A DNA stretch of 13,499 bases, from positions 1 to 13,499 of the forward strand of contig JALSON010000123.1 in NCBI GenBank assembly GCA_026986455.1, in the 5' to 3' direction. This document shows, in pieces, positions 1-5,816 of this stretch. Origin of the DNA: Thermococcaceae archaeon. Its GTDB lineage: Archaea > Methanobacteriota_B > Thermococci > Thermococcales > Thermococcaceae. Each line of letters begins with the position of its first letter. The stretch's first letter is position 1. The notes under the pieces were generated by a model. The model was given only the letters and a program-made list of their open reading frames with translations, made no database searches and was not told the origin of the DNA. The position numbers were made by a program, and so were the translations under genes.

Positions 1-484
1 CCCCTCCATAAGTCTTCTGCCACTTCACGTTACCGTTCTCATCCAAGCGAAGAACCCAGAAGTCATCTTTCCCAGCGCCGAAGCTTTCAGTCCAGCCTGC
101 GACGATAACGTTCCCGTTCGGGGCTATTGCCAGAGCGTGAGCCTCATCCCAGTCGCTCCCTCCATAAGTCTTCTGCCACTTAATGTTACCGTTCTCATCA
201 AGCCTGAGGACCCAGAAATCCCTTCCACCGGCGCCGAAGCTGTTAGTGGCGCCTGCCACGATAACGTCCTCGTTCGGGGCCATCTTAACATCGTTGAAGT
301 AATCGTTTTTAGTCCCGCCGTACGTCTTAAACCACTTCACGTTCCCGTCCTTGTCCAAGCGAGCGACGAAGCCATCCGTCTTGTCGTCTTTCTCAACATA
401 CCCAGCCACGATGATATCTCCGTTCCTATCAACCGCAACGGCCTTGGCAACGCCCGGCCCATATGTTTTGGCCCAATATGCCAT
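1..484 (-). CDS. Beta-propeller repeat protein, N-terminal part (runs off left edge)
   Basis: This is the first 161 codons of a gene that continues beyond base 1. It reads MAYWAKTYGPGVAKAVAVDR and then repeats of about 53 residues. Each repeat has the pattern A.A.APNGD(I/V)IVAG.T.SFGAG..DFWVLRLDENGN(I/V)KWQKTYGG, as in seven-bladed beta-propellers of the SBBP or delta-60 type. No signal peptide or membrane segment is visible, so the protein is probably cytosolic. The start ATG at 484 has a strong GGAGGTG five bases upstream. It overlaps the stop of the nucleotidyltransferase gene (TGATG), so translation is probably coupled to it. The protein aligns repeat for repeat with the propeller of the kinase at 5208-8141 and could also end in a kinase domain, but that part lies outside the window. 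The propeller call is firm; the function is unknown. Confidence 0.85.
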   Translation of the reverse strand, partial: MAYWAKTYGPGVAKAVAVDRNGDIIVAGYVEKDDKTDGFVARLDKDGNVKWFKTYGGTKNDYFNDVKMAPNEDVIVAGATNSFGAGGRDFWVLRLDENGNIKWQKTYGGSDWDEAHALAIAPNGNVIVAGWTESFGAGKDDFWVLRLDENGNVKWQKTYGG

Positions 485-1248
485 CAGACCACCTCCCTGA
501 GGAGCTCCTTAATCTCGTCAATCCTCGTGAGAAAACCTTCCCTATCGAAGGGAAGACCGACGTGGTTCATAATGACGGTTGCAACGTCCATAAGCTCCCT
601 GCTCTCCTCTGAAAAGAACCTCTCGACGTGCCCAAATGAGAAAGGCTTAACCCGGTGGAGCTCTCCGAACACGTTGAGGTTCAGCTTGGGGGCGCCCATG
701 AGGAGTGAGTAGATGTCCACCATATCTTTCCAGTGCTTCTCCCTCTTCTCGTCTGGATAGTTTGGGTTGGAATATATGTCGAGCTTGAGAACCACGAGAG
801 CCTCGGGTAGAACCACCTTAACCTCCCCGGAGAGTCCCTCGAACCAGAAGATTTCAGTGGAGCAGTATTCTTTTTCAAATACCGGTCTAACGTAAGGACT
901 CTCAAAGCTCAGTTTGCTCGGCTTTTTATCAAAGAGCAAATCAAGGTTCAGCCTTTCTTCGAGGAATGGAAGCTGCTTATCCCTAATTGCCTTGAAGTAT
1001 CTAAACCCCGAACTCTTGTAACCAAGCTTCCTTAACCTTGAGTCAACCCCCTTAAAGTCCTCCAGCCTGACGAGGAAATCCACGTCAATCGAAGGAACTC
1101 CCGTTAAGCCCCACTTGGTGACCCAGTGATAGACCGCCCATCCTCCTGCGAGCAGGACGTTTAACCCTTCAGCTATCTTGAGCATGTCCCCTATTGACGC
1201 CCTGATTAGCGGACTGCCGGGGCTCCTTAAAGTCTTAATCTCCTCCAT
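484..1248 (-). CDS. Nucleotidyltransferase, AbiEii-like (candidate type IV toxin)
   Basis: This is a 254-residue protein of the polymerase-beta-type nucleotidyltransferase superfamily. Visible motifs are GGW at 35-37, SIDVDFLV with the metal-binding pair D55 and D57, and a third acidic residue in LNLDLLF (D103). A later KDMVDIYSLL (174-183) is typical of AbiEii-like proteins. All expected catalytic acids are present, so it may be active. In the known AbiE systems, AbiEii is a nucleotide-transferring toxin and the upstream HTH partner is the antitoxin and repressor. ATG at 1248 is chosen because GGAGGT lies eight bases upstream; the longer frame starts with TTG at 1278 and has no such site. 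It overlaps the HTH gene by 14 bases and the propeller gene by one base. The toxin role is inferred from family and gene order; the substrate is unknown. Confidence 0.8.
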   Translation of the reverse strand: MEEIKTLRSPGSPLIRASIGDMLKIAEGLNVLLAGGWAVYHWVTKWGLTGVPSIDVDFLVRLEDFKGVDSRLRKLGYKSSGFRYFKAIRDKQLPFLEERLNLDLLFDKKPSKLSFESPYVRPVFEKEYCSTEIFWFEGLSGEVKVVLPEALVVLKLDIYSNPNYPDEKREKHWKDMVDIYSLLMGAPKLNLNVFGELHRVKPFSFGHVERFFSEESRELMDVATVIMNHVGLPFDREGFLTRIDEIKELLREVV

Positions 1249-1798
1249 TCCCCACGACCTCCTCAAAAACCTCCTCAAAGAGCCGCGTGTACATGCCCTG
1301 GGCGAGCAAATCGGCCAAAACCATCCCCCAGGGTGGCACCCTGAACCTCCTCACGGCCTTTGCAAAGCGGAAGGCAAAGTCGTCGTAGGCGTAAACCGAG
1401 AGGACGTAGCCCCTCTTCGACCTCAGCTTCAACGCTTCCTCGGGCTTTCTGGCGTAAACTATTCCCCCGGCCGGACTGAGAACCTTTCCAATTGCCCAGA
1501 GGGCGGCCGAACCCGAGAGCAGAACCTGGGGAGAGGGTATAACCTTCACCCTGACCGGCTTAACCCTCTCGAATATCCTCCTCTTGTCTTCAGCCCAGAG
1601 CATAACGAAGGCCTTCCTGTCGAGGATTTCCGCGGTTCCGGCGTTGTTCACCACCACTCCCTGCTTTTCAAGCCTCCTGACCTCGCGGTGAACGTAGGGA
1701 TACTTCAGCTCGACAACTCTTGAAAGCTCCGCTACTCTAACCTTTCCAAGCTCCCAGAGCGCTATGTATATCCTTTCCCTCCTCGTCGGCGGGCGCAT
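1235..1798 (-). CDS. HTH transcriptional regulator, AbiEi-like (candidate type IV antitoxin)
   Basis: This 187-residue protein has an N-terminal winged helix (about 5-52: ERIYIALWELGKVRVAELSR, then a recognition helix ending in REVRRLEKQGVVV). Next comes a mixed alpha/beta region with LLSGSAALWAIGKVL (93-107) and GGIVYARKPEEAL (111-123). This resembles the C-terminal domain of AbiEi-type regulators, which bind their own promoter and neutralise the partner nucleotidyltransferase. The start is ATG 1798, with AGGTGG about five bases upstream; the GTG at 1807 overlaps that ribosome site and is less likely. The gene is first in a two- or three-gene unit. Its promoter carries a TATA-like box inside an inverted repeat, which suits autoregulation. 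The family assignment is from motif pattern and gene order only. Confidence 0.72.
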   Translation of the reverse strand: MRPPTRRERIYIALWELGKVRVAELSRVVELKYPYVHREVRRLEKQGVVVNNAGTAEILDRKAFVMLWAEDKRRIFERVKPVRVKVIPSPQVLLSGSAALWAIGKVLSPAGGIVYARKPEEALKLRSKRGYVLSVYAYDDFAFRFAKAVRRFRVPPWGMVLADLLAQGMYTRLFEEVFEEVVGNGGD

Positions 1799-1799
1799 C

Positions 1800-1928
1800 T
1801 CAACCACCTAAGCAAATATAACTAAACTTTTTAAAGGATTTATTAGTTTTGGTCTGTTTCAGCGTCAATACGGGGTTAACTATGAGCATCATTCCACCGG
1901 CACCCAAACCCCTGTATCGGTATGCCAT
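1800..1928 (-). CDS. Short 42-codon ORF, possible truncated gene start
   Basis: A 42-codon frame begins MAYRYRGLGAGGMMLIVNPV. Its ATG at 1928 has an ideal GGAGGTG site five bases upstream, and it starts only 21 bases after the stop of the COG2865-type gene, so it would be read in the same message. The first 20 residues look like protein. The rest (TLKQTKTNKSFKKFSYICLG) is Lys/Ser/Phe-rich and overlaps the AT-rich promoter of the HTH gene at 1798, which is how noncoding DNA translates. The likely reading is the 5' end of a gene whose body was replaced when the downstream module arrived. I do not recognise the family. It could instead be a small leader-type peptide. Confidence 0.35.
   Translation of the reverse strand: MAYRYRGLGAGGMMLIVNPVLTLKQTKTNKSFKKFSYICLGG
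1820..1848 (-). promoter_or_regulatory. Promoter and candidate operator of the first HTH/nucleotidyltransferase module
   Basis: On the minus strand, a TATA-like CTTTAAAAAG (1836-1827) preceded by an A-rich BRE-like stretch lies about 30-38 bases before the ATG at 1798. It sits exactly between the halves of an inverted repeat, AACTAA (1820-1825) and TTAGTT (1843-1848). A repressor on these arms would block the TATA box, as expected for an autoregulated antitoxin. The site was found by eye, so the operator role is inference. Confidence 0.45.
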
Positions 1929-1946
1929 TCAAACACCTCCGTAAAG

Positions 1947-1961
1947 GGGTCATTTTGACCC
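1947..1961. repeat. Short inverted repeat over the stop codon of the COG2865-type gene
   Basis: GGGTCA (1947-1952), three bases and TGACCC (1956-1961) form a perfect 6-bp inverted repeat across the stop codon of the minus-strand gene. TGACC recurs at 1956, 1967 and 1978 (11-base steps), with another TGACC at 1987, so the arm is part of a small tandem repeat encoding the tail TGHKEVINGSK. It may be simple sequence drift or a weak hairpin. Confidence 0.4.
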
Positions 1962-2465
1962 GTTTATGACCTCTTTATGACCCGTTTGACCCCTTAATAT
2001 ATACCTAACACCCCTTCCAGTTTTCCCGGTTTTCTCAAATATCCCTTTTTCAAAGAGGTCTTTCAAATCTCTGGCCGCTATAACCGCCGAAACCCCAAAC
2101 ATCTCCCGGTACTCCCTGTTCGTTATGCTCCCCTTCTCTTTGACGTAGAGAACGGCCCTAACCTGCCTCTCGTTGAGGCCAAGCTCCCTCAGCCTCTCCC
2201 CGGTCAGCCAGTCCCTGTAAAAGACCACCTGGAAGCCCCCGAAGGCCTCCTTAAATTCGGGCCTCGGAAGCTTGGCATCTTCAAACGCCCTCAGGATCCT
2301 CAGCGTCCCACTGCCCCATTTCTTAACGTAGCCCGCCAAATGGAAAACCTCTGCTATAAGCCTGTTCCTCGGCTTCGATGGGTGCTCGCGGTAGAGCTCC
2401 TCCTCGCTCAAACCGACCGGAAGGCCGTCCGGATTCCAGAAGATTATTTTCTCGCATATTTCCAT
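1950..2465 (-). CDS. Truncated COG2865-type (RecG C-terminal-like) regulator with winged helix
   Basis: This 171-residue product matches only the C-terminal half of COG2865-type transcriptional regulators. Visible are IFWNPDGLPVGLSEEELYRE (8-27), HPSKPRNRLIAEVFHLAGYVKKWGSGT-type motif (28-54) and a winged helix at about 97-158 (LNERQVRAVLYVKEKGSITN, then REYREMFGVS). Full proteins of this type are about 400-450 residues and start with an AlbA_2/Schlafen-like domain, which is absent here: the previous gene ends 40 bases upstream. ATG 2465 is chosen because GGTGGTGA lies just before it; a TTG at 2504 and an ATG at 2489 are longer options. The good ribosome site suggests the shortened gene is still translated, perhaps as a DNA-binding partner of the adjacent module. 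It could equally be a decaying remnant. Confidence 0.7.
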   Translation of the reverse strand: MEICEKIIFWNPDGLPVGLSEEELYREHPSKPRNRLIAEVFHLAGYVKKWGSGTLRILRAFEDAKLPRPEFKEAFGGFQVVFYRDWLTGERLRELGLNERQVRAVLYVKEKGSITNREYREMFGVSAVIAARDLKDLFEKGIFEKTGKTGRGVRYILRGQTGHKEVINGSK

Positions 2466-2504
2466 GTTCACCACCTTAATCGATCCCATCCTGACCCGAG
2501 TCAA

Positions 2505-3113
2505 TCATTTCATCACTCTCTCAATCCTCTCAAGCAGCTCTCTCCTCAACTTCTTCACCTCCCGGGGGTTTCTGTAACCGAGGTATCTGAACTCCTCGTC
2601 TGCAGACACCACGATGCTCCTGAGCCTTTTAAGGTACTCCCGCCCGACGATGGAAATGTACTTCTCCAGGTCAACGAAGCTTAAAAGGGCGAGGATGTCG
2701 ATCCTGTCCTTCAGCCCCTTGATTGAGGGACTCCTCTCAAGCTCAGCCTGCTGCTTCAGCGCAAGGAGCACCTCTGGCTCGGGGACTTTGAAGCCCTCTA
2801 TCACCCTTGTCCTCCTCATTATCTCCTCGGGCGGGACGATGAGAAGGGAGTAATAGGGGACGTAAACATCGATTGAGATACCTTCAACCGTAACCTCGTA
2901 CTTCCTGAGCCTCTCGTTCTTCCTCAGAGGCATTTCCCCCCTTAACTTTTCAAGTCCCTCGAAGTCAACAATTATGTCTATATCCCTTGATTTCGCCGAT
3001 CTTGTGTAGAGCCACACCGCCCAGCCTCCTATCAGAACGAAGTCGTATCTCTCCTTCAGTTTCTGCAGAATCTTGTAGCTTCTATCCACCACAGCATCAT
3101 TCCAGAAGCTCAT
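2505..3113 (-). CDS. Nucleotidyltransferase, AbiEii/MNT-like (second module)
   Basis: This is a 202-residue nucleotidyltransferase-fold protein. FVLIGGWAVWLYTRS (25-39) is followed by SRDIDIIVD with D44 and D46, and the third acid is in ISIDVYVPY (D82). KGLKDRIDILALLSF (132-146) is the family's conserved KD..D helix. The catalytic acids are intact. The gene overlaps the 3' end of the upstream HTH gene by 17 bases and starts with ATG 3113 after a GGAGGTGA site. This is the same arrangement as the module at 484-1798, but the two nucleotidyltransferases are clearly diverged (202 against 254 residues). The role as a toxin that modifies RNA or protein is inferred from the AbiE family. A stand-alone minimal nucleotidyltransferase with another role is possible. 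Confidence 0.8.
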   Translation of the reverse strand: MSFWNDAVVDRSYKILQKLKERYDFVLIGGWAVWLYTRSAKSRDIDIIVDFEGLEKLRGEMPLRKNERLRKYEVTVEGISIDVYVPYYSLLIVPPEEIMRRTRVIEGFKVPEPEVLLALKQQAELERSPSIKGLKDRIDILALLSFVDLEKYISIVGREYLKRLRSIVVSADEEFRYLGYRNPREVKKLRRELLERIERVMK

Positions 3114-3672
3114 TCAGCCTCACCTCCACCTCCCTGAGGAACTCCGTGGAGTACCACGTTGGCAGGTTGAAAAGGTCAACGTATATCAGAGAGAGAGGAG
3201 CCTTTTTGAGTCCCAAGACATCAAAGCACTTCAGCTTCTTCAGACAGAAGACGTTCTCTCTTCCACTGGTTTTTGGAAACCTTCTCGCAACTTCTCCACA
3301 ATCGGCATAGATGAAAACCTCGCCGTAATCTGCAGGATTTATCCCGTAGTACAGCTTTGCACCCGAGTAAGCGGTAAAGATGCCCTCTGGCATGAGGCCC
3401 TCTATTTCCTCGGCACTGGAGGGATAGAACGTCGAATACTCCACCTTCGGACTGTGATGAACTGCCCAGAAAATGAGGAGTTTCTTTGGGTTTGATACAA
3501 AGAAGCCCCTTCTCTTCTTCACCACCGCTCCTATCTTCATTAAAGGCTTTAAAGCGTAGTTGACGGTTCCCAGGCTTATATCGAGCTCTTCGGCCAATTT
3601 CTTCTGCGTAAAATCTCTCTCGCCCCTCTCTACCCCGATCATGAGCCTGCAGTAAACTTCCTCCCGCACCAT
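3097..3672 (-). CDS. HTH regulator, AbiEi-like (second module)
   Basis: This 191-residue protein starts with a winged helix (about 5-58): FTQKKLAEELDISLGTVNYA marks the recognition helix and VVKKRRGFFVS the wing. The C-terminal part (96-190) has the AbiEi-type pattern, with GIFTAYSGAKLYYGI (97-111), GEVFIYAD (117-124) and a final YVDLFNLPTWYSTEFLREVE-type helix. The start is ATG 3672, with GGAGG nine bases upstream. The nucleotidyltransferase gene overlaps its 3' end. The short upstream region (3673-3725) holds a TATA box and GTTTCAA repeats that may be its own operator. It is probably repressor and antitoxin of the pair; the antitoxin role is inference. A general transcription factor co-transcribed with the nucleotidyltransferase is the alternative. 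Confidence 0.7.
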   Translation of the reverse strand: MVREEVYCRLMIGVERGERDFTQKKLAEELDISLGTVNYALKPLMKIGAVVKKRRGFFVSNPKKLLIFWAVHHSPKVEYSTFYPSSAEEIEGLMPEGIFTAYSGAKLYYGINPADYGEVFIYADCGEVARRFPKTSGRENVFCLKKLKCFDVLGLKKAPLSLIYVDLFNLPTWYSTEFLREVEVRLNELLE

Positions 3673-3723
3673 GTTTCAAATCCTCCACACTTAAATTTAT
3701 AAATGTTTCAATTTTTTTGAAAC
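3673..3723 (-). promoter_or_regulatory. Promoter and candidate GTTTCAA operator of the second module
   Basis: On the minus strand a TATA box with core TTTATAAAT lies at 3704-3696, about 28 bases before the ATG at 3672. Upstream of it, GTTTCAA (3705-3711) and TTGAAAC (3717-3723) form a perfect 7-bp inverted repeat with a five-base spacer. A third GTTTCAA is at 3673-3679, directly before the start codon. Motif copies on both sides of the TATA box suggest cooperative binding by the HTH protein it drives. The function is inferred. Confidence 0.5.
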
Positions 3724-3725
3724 TT

Positions 3726-5018
3726 CTACACCAGCCCCAGAAACACCCACCACGGGATCATGAGGATGTCTTCCCTCACATCGAACTCATTCCCGATGAC
3801 TATGCCCTTCTCAGCCTTCAGCCGCTCCATGCTCCTCCTGACCTGTGAAGTGTCACTTTTACCCAGGCCCACCTCGATGACGTAGTGTTTTCCGTTTCTG
3901 GTCAGCAGAAAGTCAGCGCCGCCTTTATCCGGCTCGTACTCAAGCCTTCCGGCTCCGTGGAGGTAGAGTGCTACTGCGTCCTCAAACAGGGCCGCATTAT
4001 CAATGTTCTCGAACCTCTGTAGTATGGAAGCCCTCATAGCCGGTGCAAGGAACTTCAGCTTCGGGCTCTTCCTTACCTTCCGCGTCGGGCTCCCAACAGG
4101 TGGAATCTCGATGAGAAGGCCGCTCCTGACGAGTGCCCTGACGAGCTCCATGACCGTGCTCTTGGAAACCCCGAGCGTCTTCGAAAGCCTCTCGTAGCTG
4201 AATCGCTCGCCCTTTGGATTTGCCAGAATGAAGAGGAGCCTCATAGCGGAGTCGAGGGTTGACGAGTCAAAATCCCTGAATTCCTTGAGGTCTCTGTAGA
4301 CTATCCTCTCAACCAGAGTGAAAACCGCCTCGTAGGCCTCTCTCTTGCCGAGTTCAAGCGCTACCGGAAGCGAGCCAAGGCGGAGGTAGCGCTCAGCCTC
4401 ATCTCCGTATCGAAGCACATCTGAGAGGGCCTTCCTCAGCGAATCCTCGTCAAACTCAAAGAGCGCCTTAAGACCTATTCGTTTAACTTTTTCTCCCTTA
4501 AGGTGGAGGTATTCGAGAAAGCTTAGGGGTTTAACCTCAATGTGCTTTGCTCTTCTGGACAAATCCGGATTCTCCTTCAGTTTGAGTACTGAAGAGCCCG
4601 TGGCTATTATTAGATACTCCATCCTGTCGTGGAGAACCTTCAGGGTTAGATCCCACTTTTCATCATAGTGGACTTCGTCGAGGAGTATAACCGGCTTCTC
4701 TGGCCTGAAGAGCTCCAGATACCTTTCAACTGCCTCATACAGGCTGAAACCGAGAAGGTGGAGCTCATCAACCGGGAGGTATATCACCTCAGACGTTTTG
4801 GAGAGTGTATAAAAGTAGAGCTGTCCGAGCAGTGTTGTTTTGCCCGTGCCCCTCAGTCCAGGCAGGAGAACCGTGCCGGTCTTGCCTTCGTTGAGATATT
4901 CATCTATTCTCCCCGCGAGCTCATCAAAGATGAACCTTCTCCTCAGCTTTCTTGCGTAGTCCAGCCTACCCGGAAGTTCGGCCGCGAGCTTTATAAGATA
5001 GTCGTTCAACTGCACCAT
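3726..5018 (-). CDS. AAA ATPase with DUF4143-type C-terminus
   Basis: This is a P-loop ATPase of the archaeal AAA_14/DUF4143 family. Counting from the ATG at 5030, Walker A is GLRGTGKTT (58-66), Walker B is VILLDEVHY (114-122) and a sensor-like ATGSS is at 143-147. A winged helix follows (about 275-312: ERLSKTLGVSKSTVMELVRA). The C-terminal part has a restriction-nuclease-like core, ALFEDAVALYL, GGADFLL and YVIEVGLGK (347-391). The usual ExK is not clear there (E386-V-G), so nuclease activity is doubtful. ATG 5018 (430 residues) is chosen because GGTGG lies five bases before it; ATG 5030 (434 residues) has no ribosome site. It is a single gene with its own promoter. Family members are common in archaeal accessory DNA and their role is not settled. 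Confidence 0.85.
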   Translation of the reverse strand: MVQLNDYLIKLAAELPGRLDYARKLRRRFIFDELAGRIDEYLNEGKTGTVLLPGLRGTGKTTLLGQLYFYTLSKTSEVIYLPVDELHLLGFSLYEAVERYLELFRPEKPVILLDEVHYDEKWDLTLKVLHDRMEYLIIATGSSVLKLKENPDLSRRAKHIEVKPLSFLEYLHLKGEKVKRIGLKALFEFDEDSLRKALSDVLRYGDEAERYLRLGSLPVALELGKREAYEAVFTLVERIVYRDLKEFRDFDSSTLDSAMRLLFILANPKGERFSYERLSKTLGVSKSTVMELVRALVRSGLLIEIPPVGSPTRKVRKSPKLKFLAPAMRASILQRFENIDNAALFEDAVALYLHGAGRLEYEPDKGGADFLLTRNGKHYVIEVGLGKSDTSQVRRSMERLKAEKGIVIGNEFDVREDILMIPWWVFLGLV

Positions 5019-5034
5019 GTTAGCCACCATATTG

Positions 5035-5060
5035 GTTGTTTAAACAACTAAATATATGAA
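5035..5060 (-). promoter_or_regulatory. Promoter of the ATPase gene with a perfect 14-bp palindrome
   Basis: On the minus strand, a TATA-like CATATATTTAG lies near 5058-5048, preceded by an A/T-rich BRE-like stretch. Directly downstream is the perfect palindrome GTTGTTTAAACAAC (5035-5048), which would cover the transcription start region. A dimeric repressor there would block initiation. The ATPase's own winged helix or a neighbouring HTH protein is a candidate, by inference. Confidence 0.45.
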
Positions 5061-5076
5061 AATTTTGGTCGATTAG

Positions 5077-5211
5077 CTAAACTAATTTTGCCACAGTTAT
5101 GGTCGCTCTACCGATCGCTATTTTCAGCCTCCATACCTTTCTCACACCGACCACCACTTTTGGTTAATTCCAGTTTACTAAACCAGCGCCGTTTTAGTTA
5201 ATCCAAACTAA
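5077..5211. other. Gene-free stretch with repeated TTAGTT/AACTAA palindromes
   Basis: Between the kinase stop (5208) and the ATPase promoter lie several small palindromes built from the same letters: GTTTA-C-TAAAC (5173-5183) and TTAGTT (5194-5199) with AACTAA (5206-5211); just to the left is ATTAG (5072-5076) with CTAAT (5082-5086). The same TTAGTT/AACTAA words flank the TATA box near 1833. A 26-codon minus-strand frame (5077-5157, starting GTG, reading VVVGVRKVWRLKIAIGRATI) is present but too short to call as a gene. No terminator with a clear T-run was seen. Confidence 0.3.
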
Positions 5212-5816
5212 CCAGACTTCCCAACTTCACCCTCAATCCTCAGCACCAAAGCCTTGATGCGCTCTTCAACTTCAGCGCTTATGGGAATGCCTTCCTTCAG
5301 CAGCATCTCTATTTGGGCTATTGCATTCATCAGGTCGGCAAGGTTTTCGTGAGTGTAGAACTTCAAGTCGTCTAAAGCTGCCAGAAGCTCTGCCTTGTCG
5401 TTCAGTTTGGCGCTTAGGATTGCGATTTTTACCGTCTTGCGGATGCTCCCCCTCTTCAGTCTTTCAAACTCCTCCCTTGAGCGGCTTTTTCTCATTGCAA
5501 GACTCGTCTTCTTCAGCTCTTCTTTCTCCATCTCTAGTTCTAAGAGGGATTCGAGGGCATTTAGGAACTCCTTAACGCTCTGGTAGCGCTCCTCCTTCAT
5601 CTTGGCTAGAAGTTTCTCAAAGATGCCGTCAAACTTCCTGAGCCTTTCGTTGAATTCTGAAACGGGTTTTGGCTTTGAGTGAAGGATTTTCCCAACGAGG
5701 GCGCCGGGAGAAGTTGCCTTATACGGGAGTTCGCCCGTTAGAAGCTCGTAGAAGACTAAGCCGAGCTGGTAGATGTCAGTCCTGTGGTCTGGCACTCCAA
5801 AGGTTTCTTCATCAAG
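5208..5816 (-). pseudogene. C-terminal part of the propeller kinase, downstream of an in-frame TAG
   Basis: This stretch is in the same frame as the kinase ORF that stops at 5817-5819. It supplies exactly what that protein lacks: DHRTDIYQLGLVFYELLTGE (kinase helix F with its conserved Asp), the rest of the C-lobe to KMKEERYQSVKEFLNALESL, and a helical tail ending LKEGIPISAEVEERIKALVL. The tail matches those of the other two kinases here. The longest start-bounded frame begins at a GTG (5795) inside the kinase fold with no ribosome site before it, so independent translation as a working protein is unlikely. Apart from the one stop the sequence is undamaged, so the interruption is recent, a sequencing error, or read through. 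Joined, the product would be about 977 residues from ATG 8141. Confidence 0.8.

Noticed and set aside
137..712. Plus-strand open frame over the left propeller gene and nucleotidyltransferase
   Set aside because: It is the antisense of a repeat-rich coding region and of a catalytic protein; it has no ribosome site and no family pattern. The same holds for plus-strand frames at 7143-7661 and 7689-8129.
1248..1278. Longer start (TTG 1278) for the first nucleotidyltransferase
   Set aside because: There is no ribosome site before it, whereas ATG 1248 has GGAGGT at good spacing.
484..3672. HEPN/MNT toxin pair
   Set aside because: Neither partner protein shows a HEPN-type helical domain with R-x4-6-H; both are winged-helix proteins, which fits AbiEi better.
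3712..3718. T-run next to an inverted repeat as a terminator of the ATPase gene
   Set aside because: On the transcribed minus strand the run reads as A in the loop, not as U after the stem.
3705..3723. CRISPR repeat fragment (GTTTCAATT resembles the end of some archaeal CRISPR repeats)
   Set aside because: The match covers only about nine bases, there is no second full repeat and no spacer spacing. An operator fits better.
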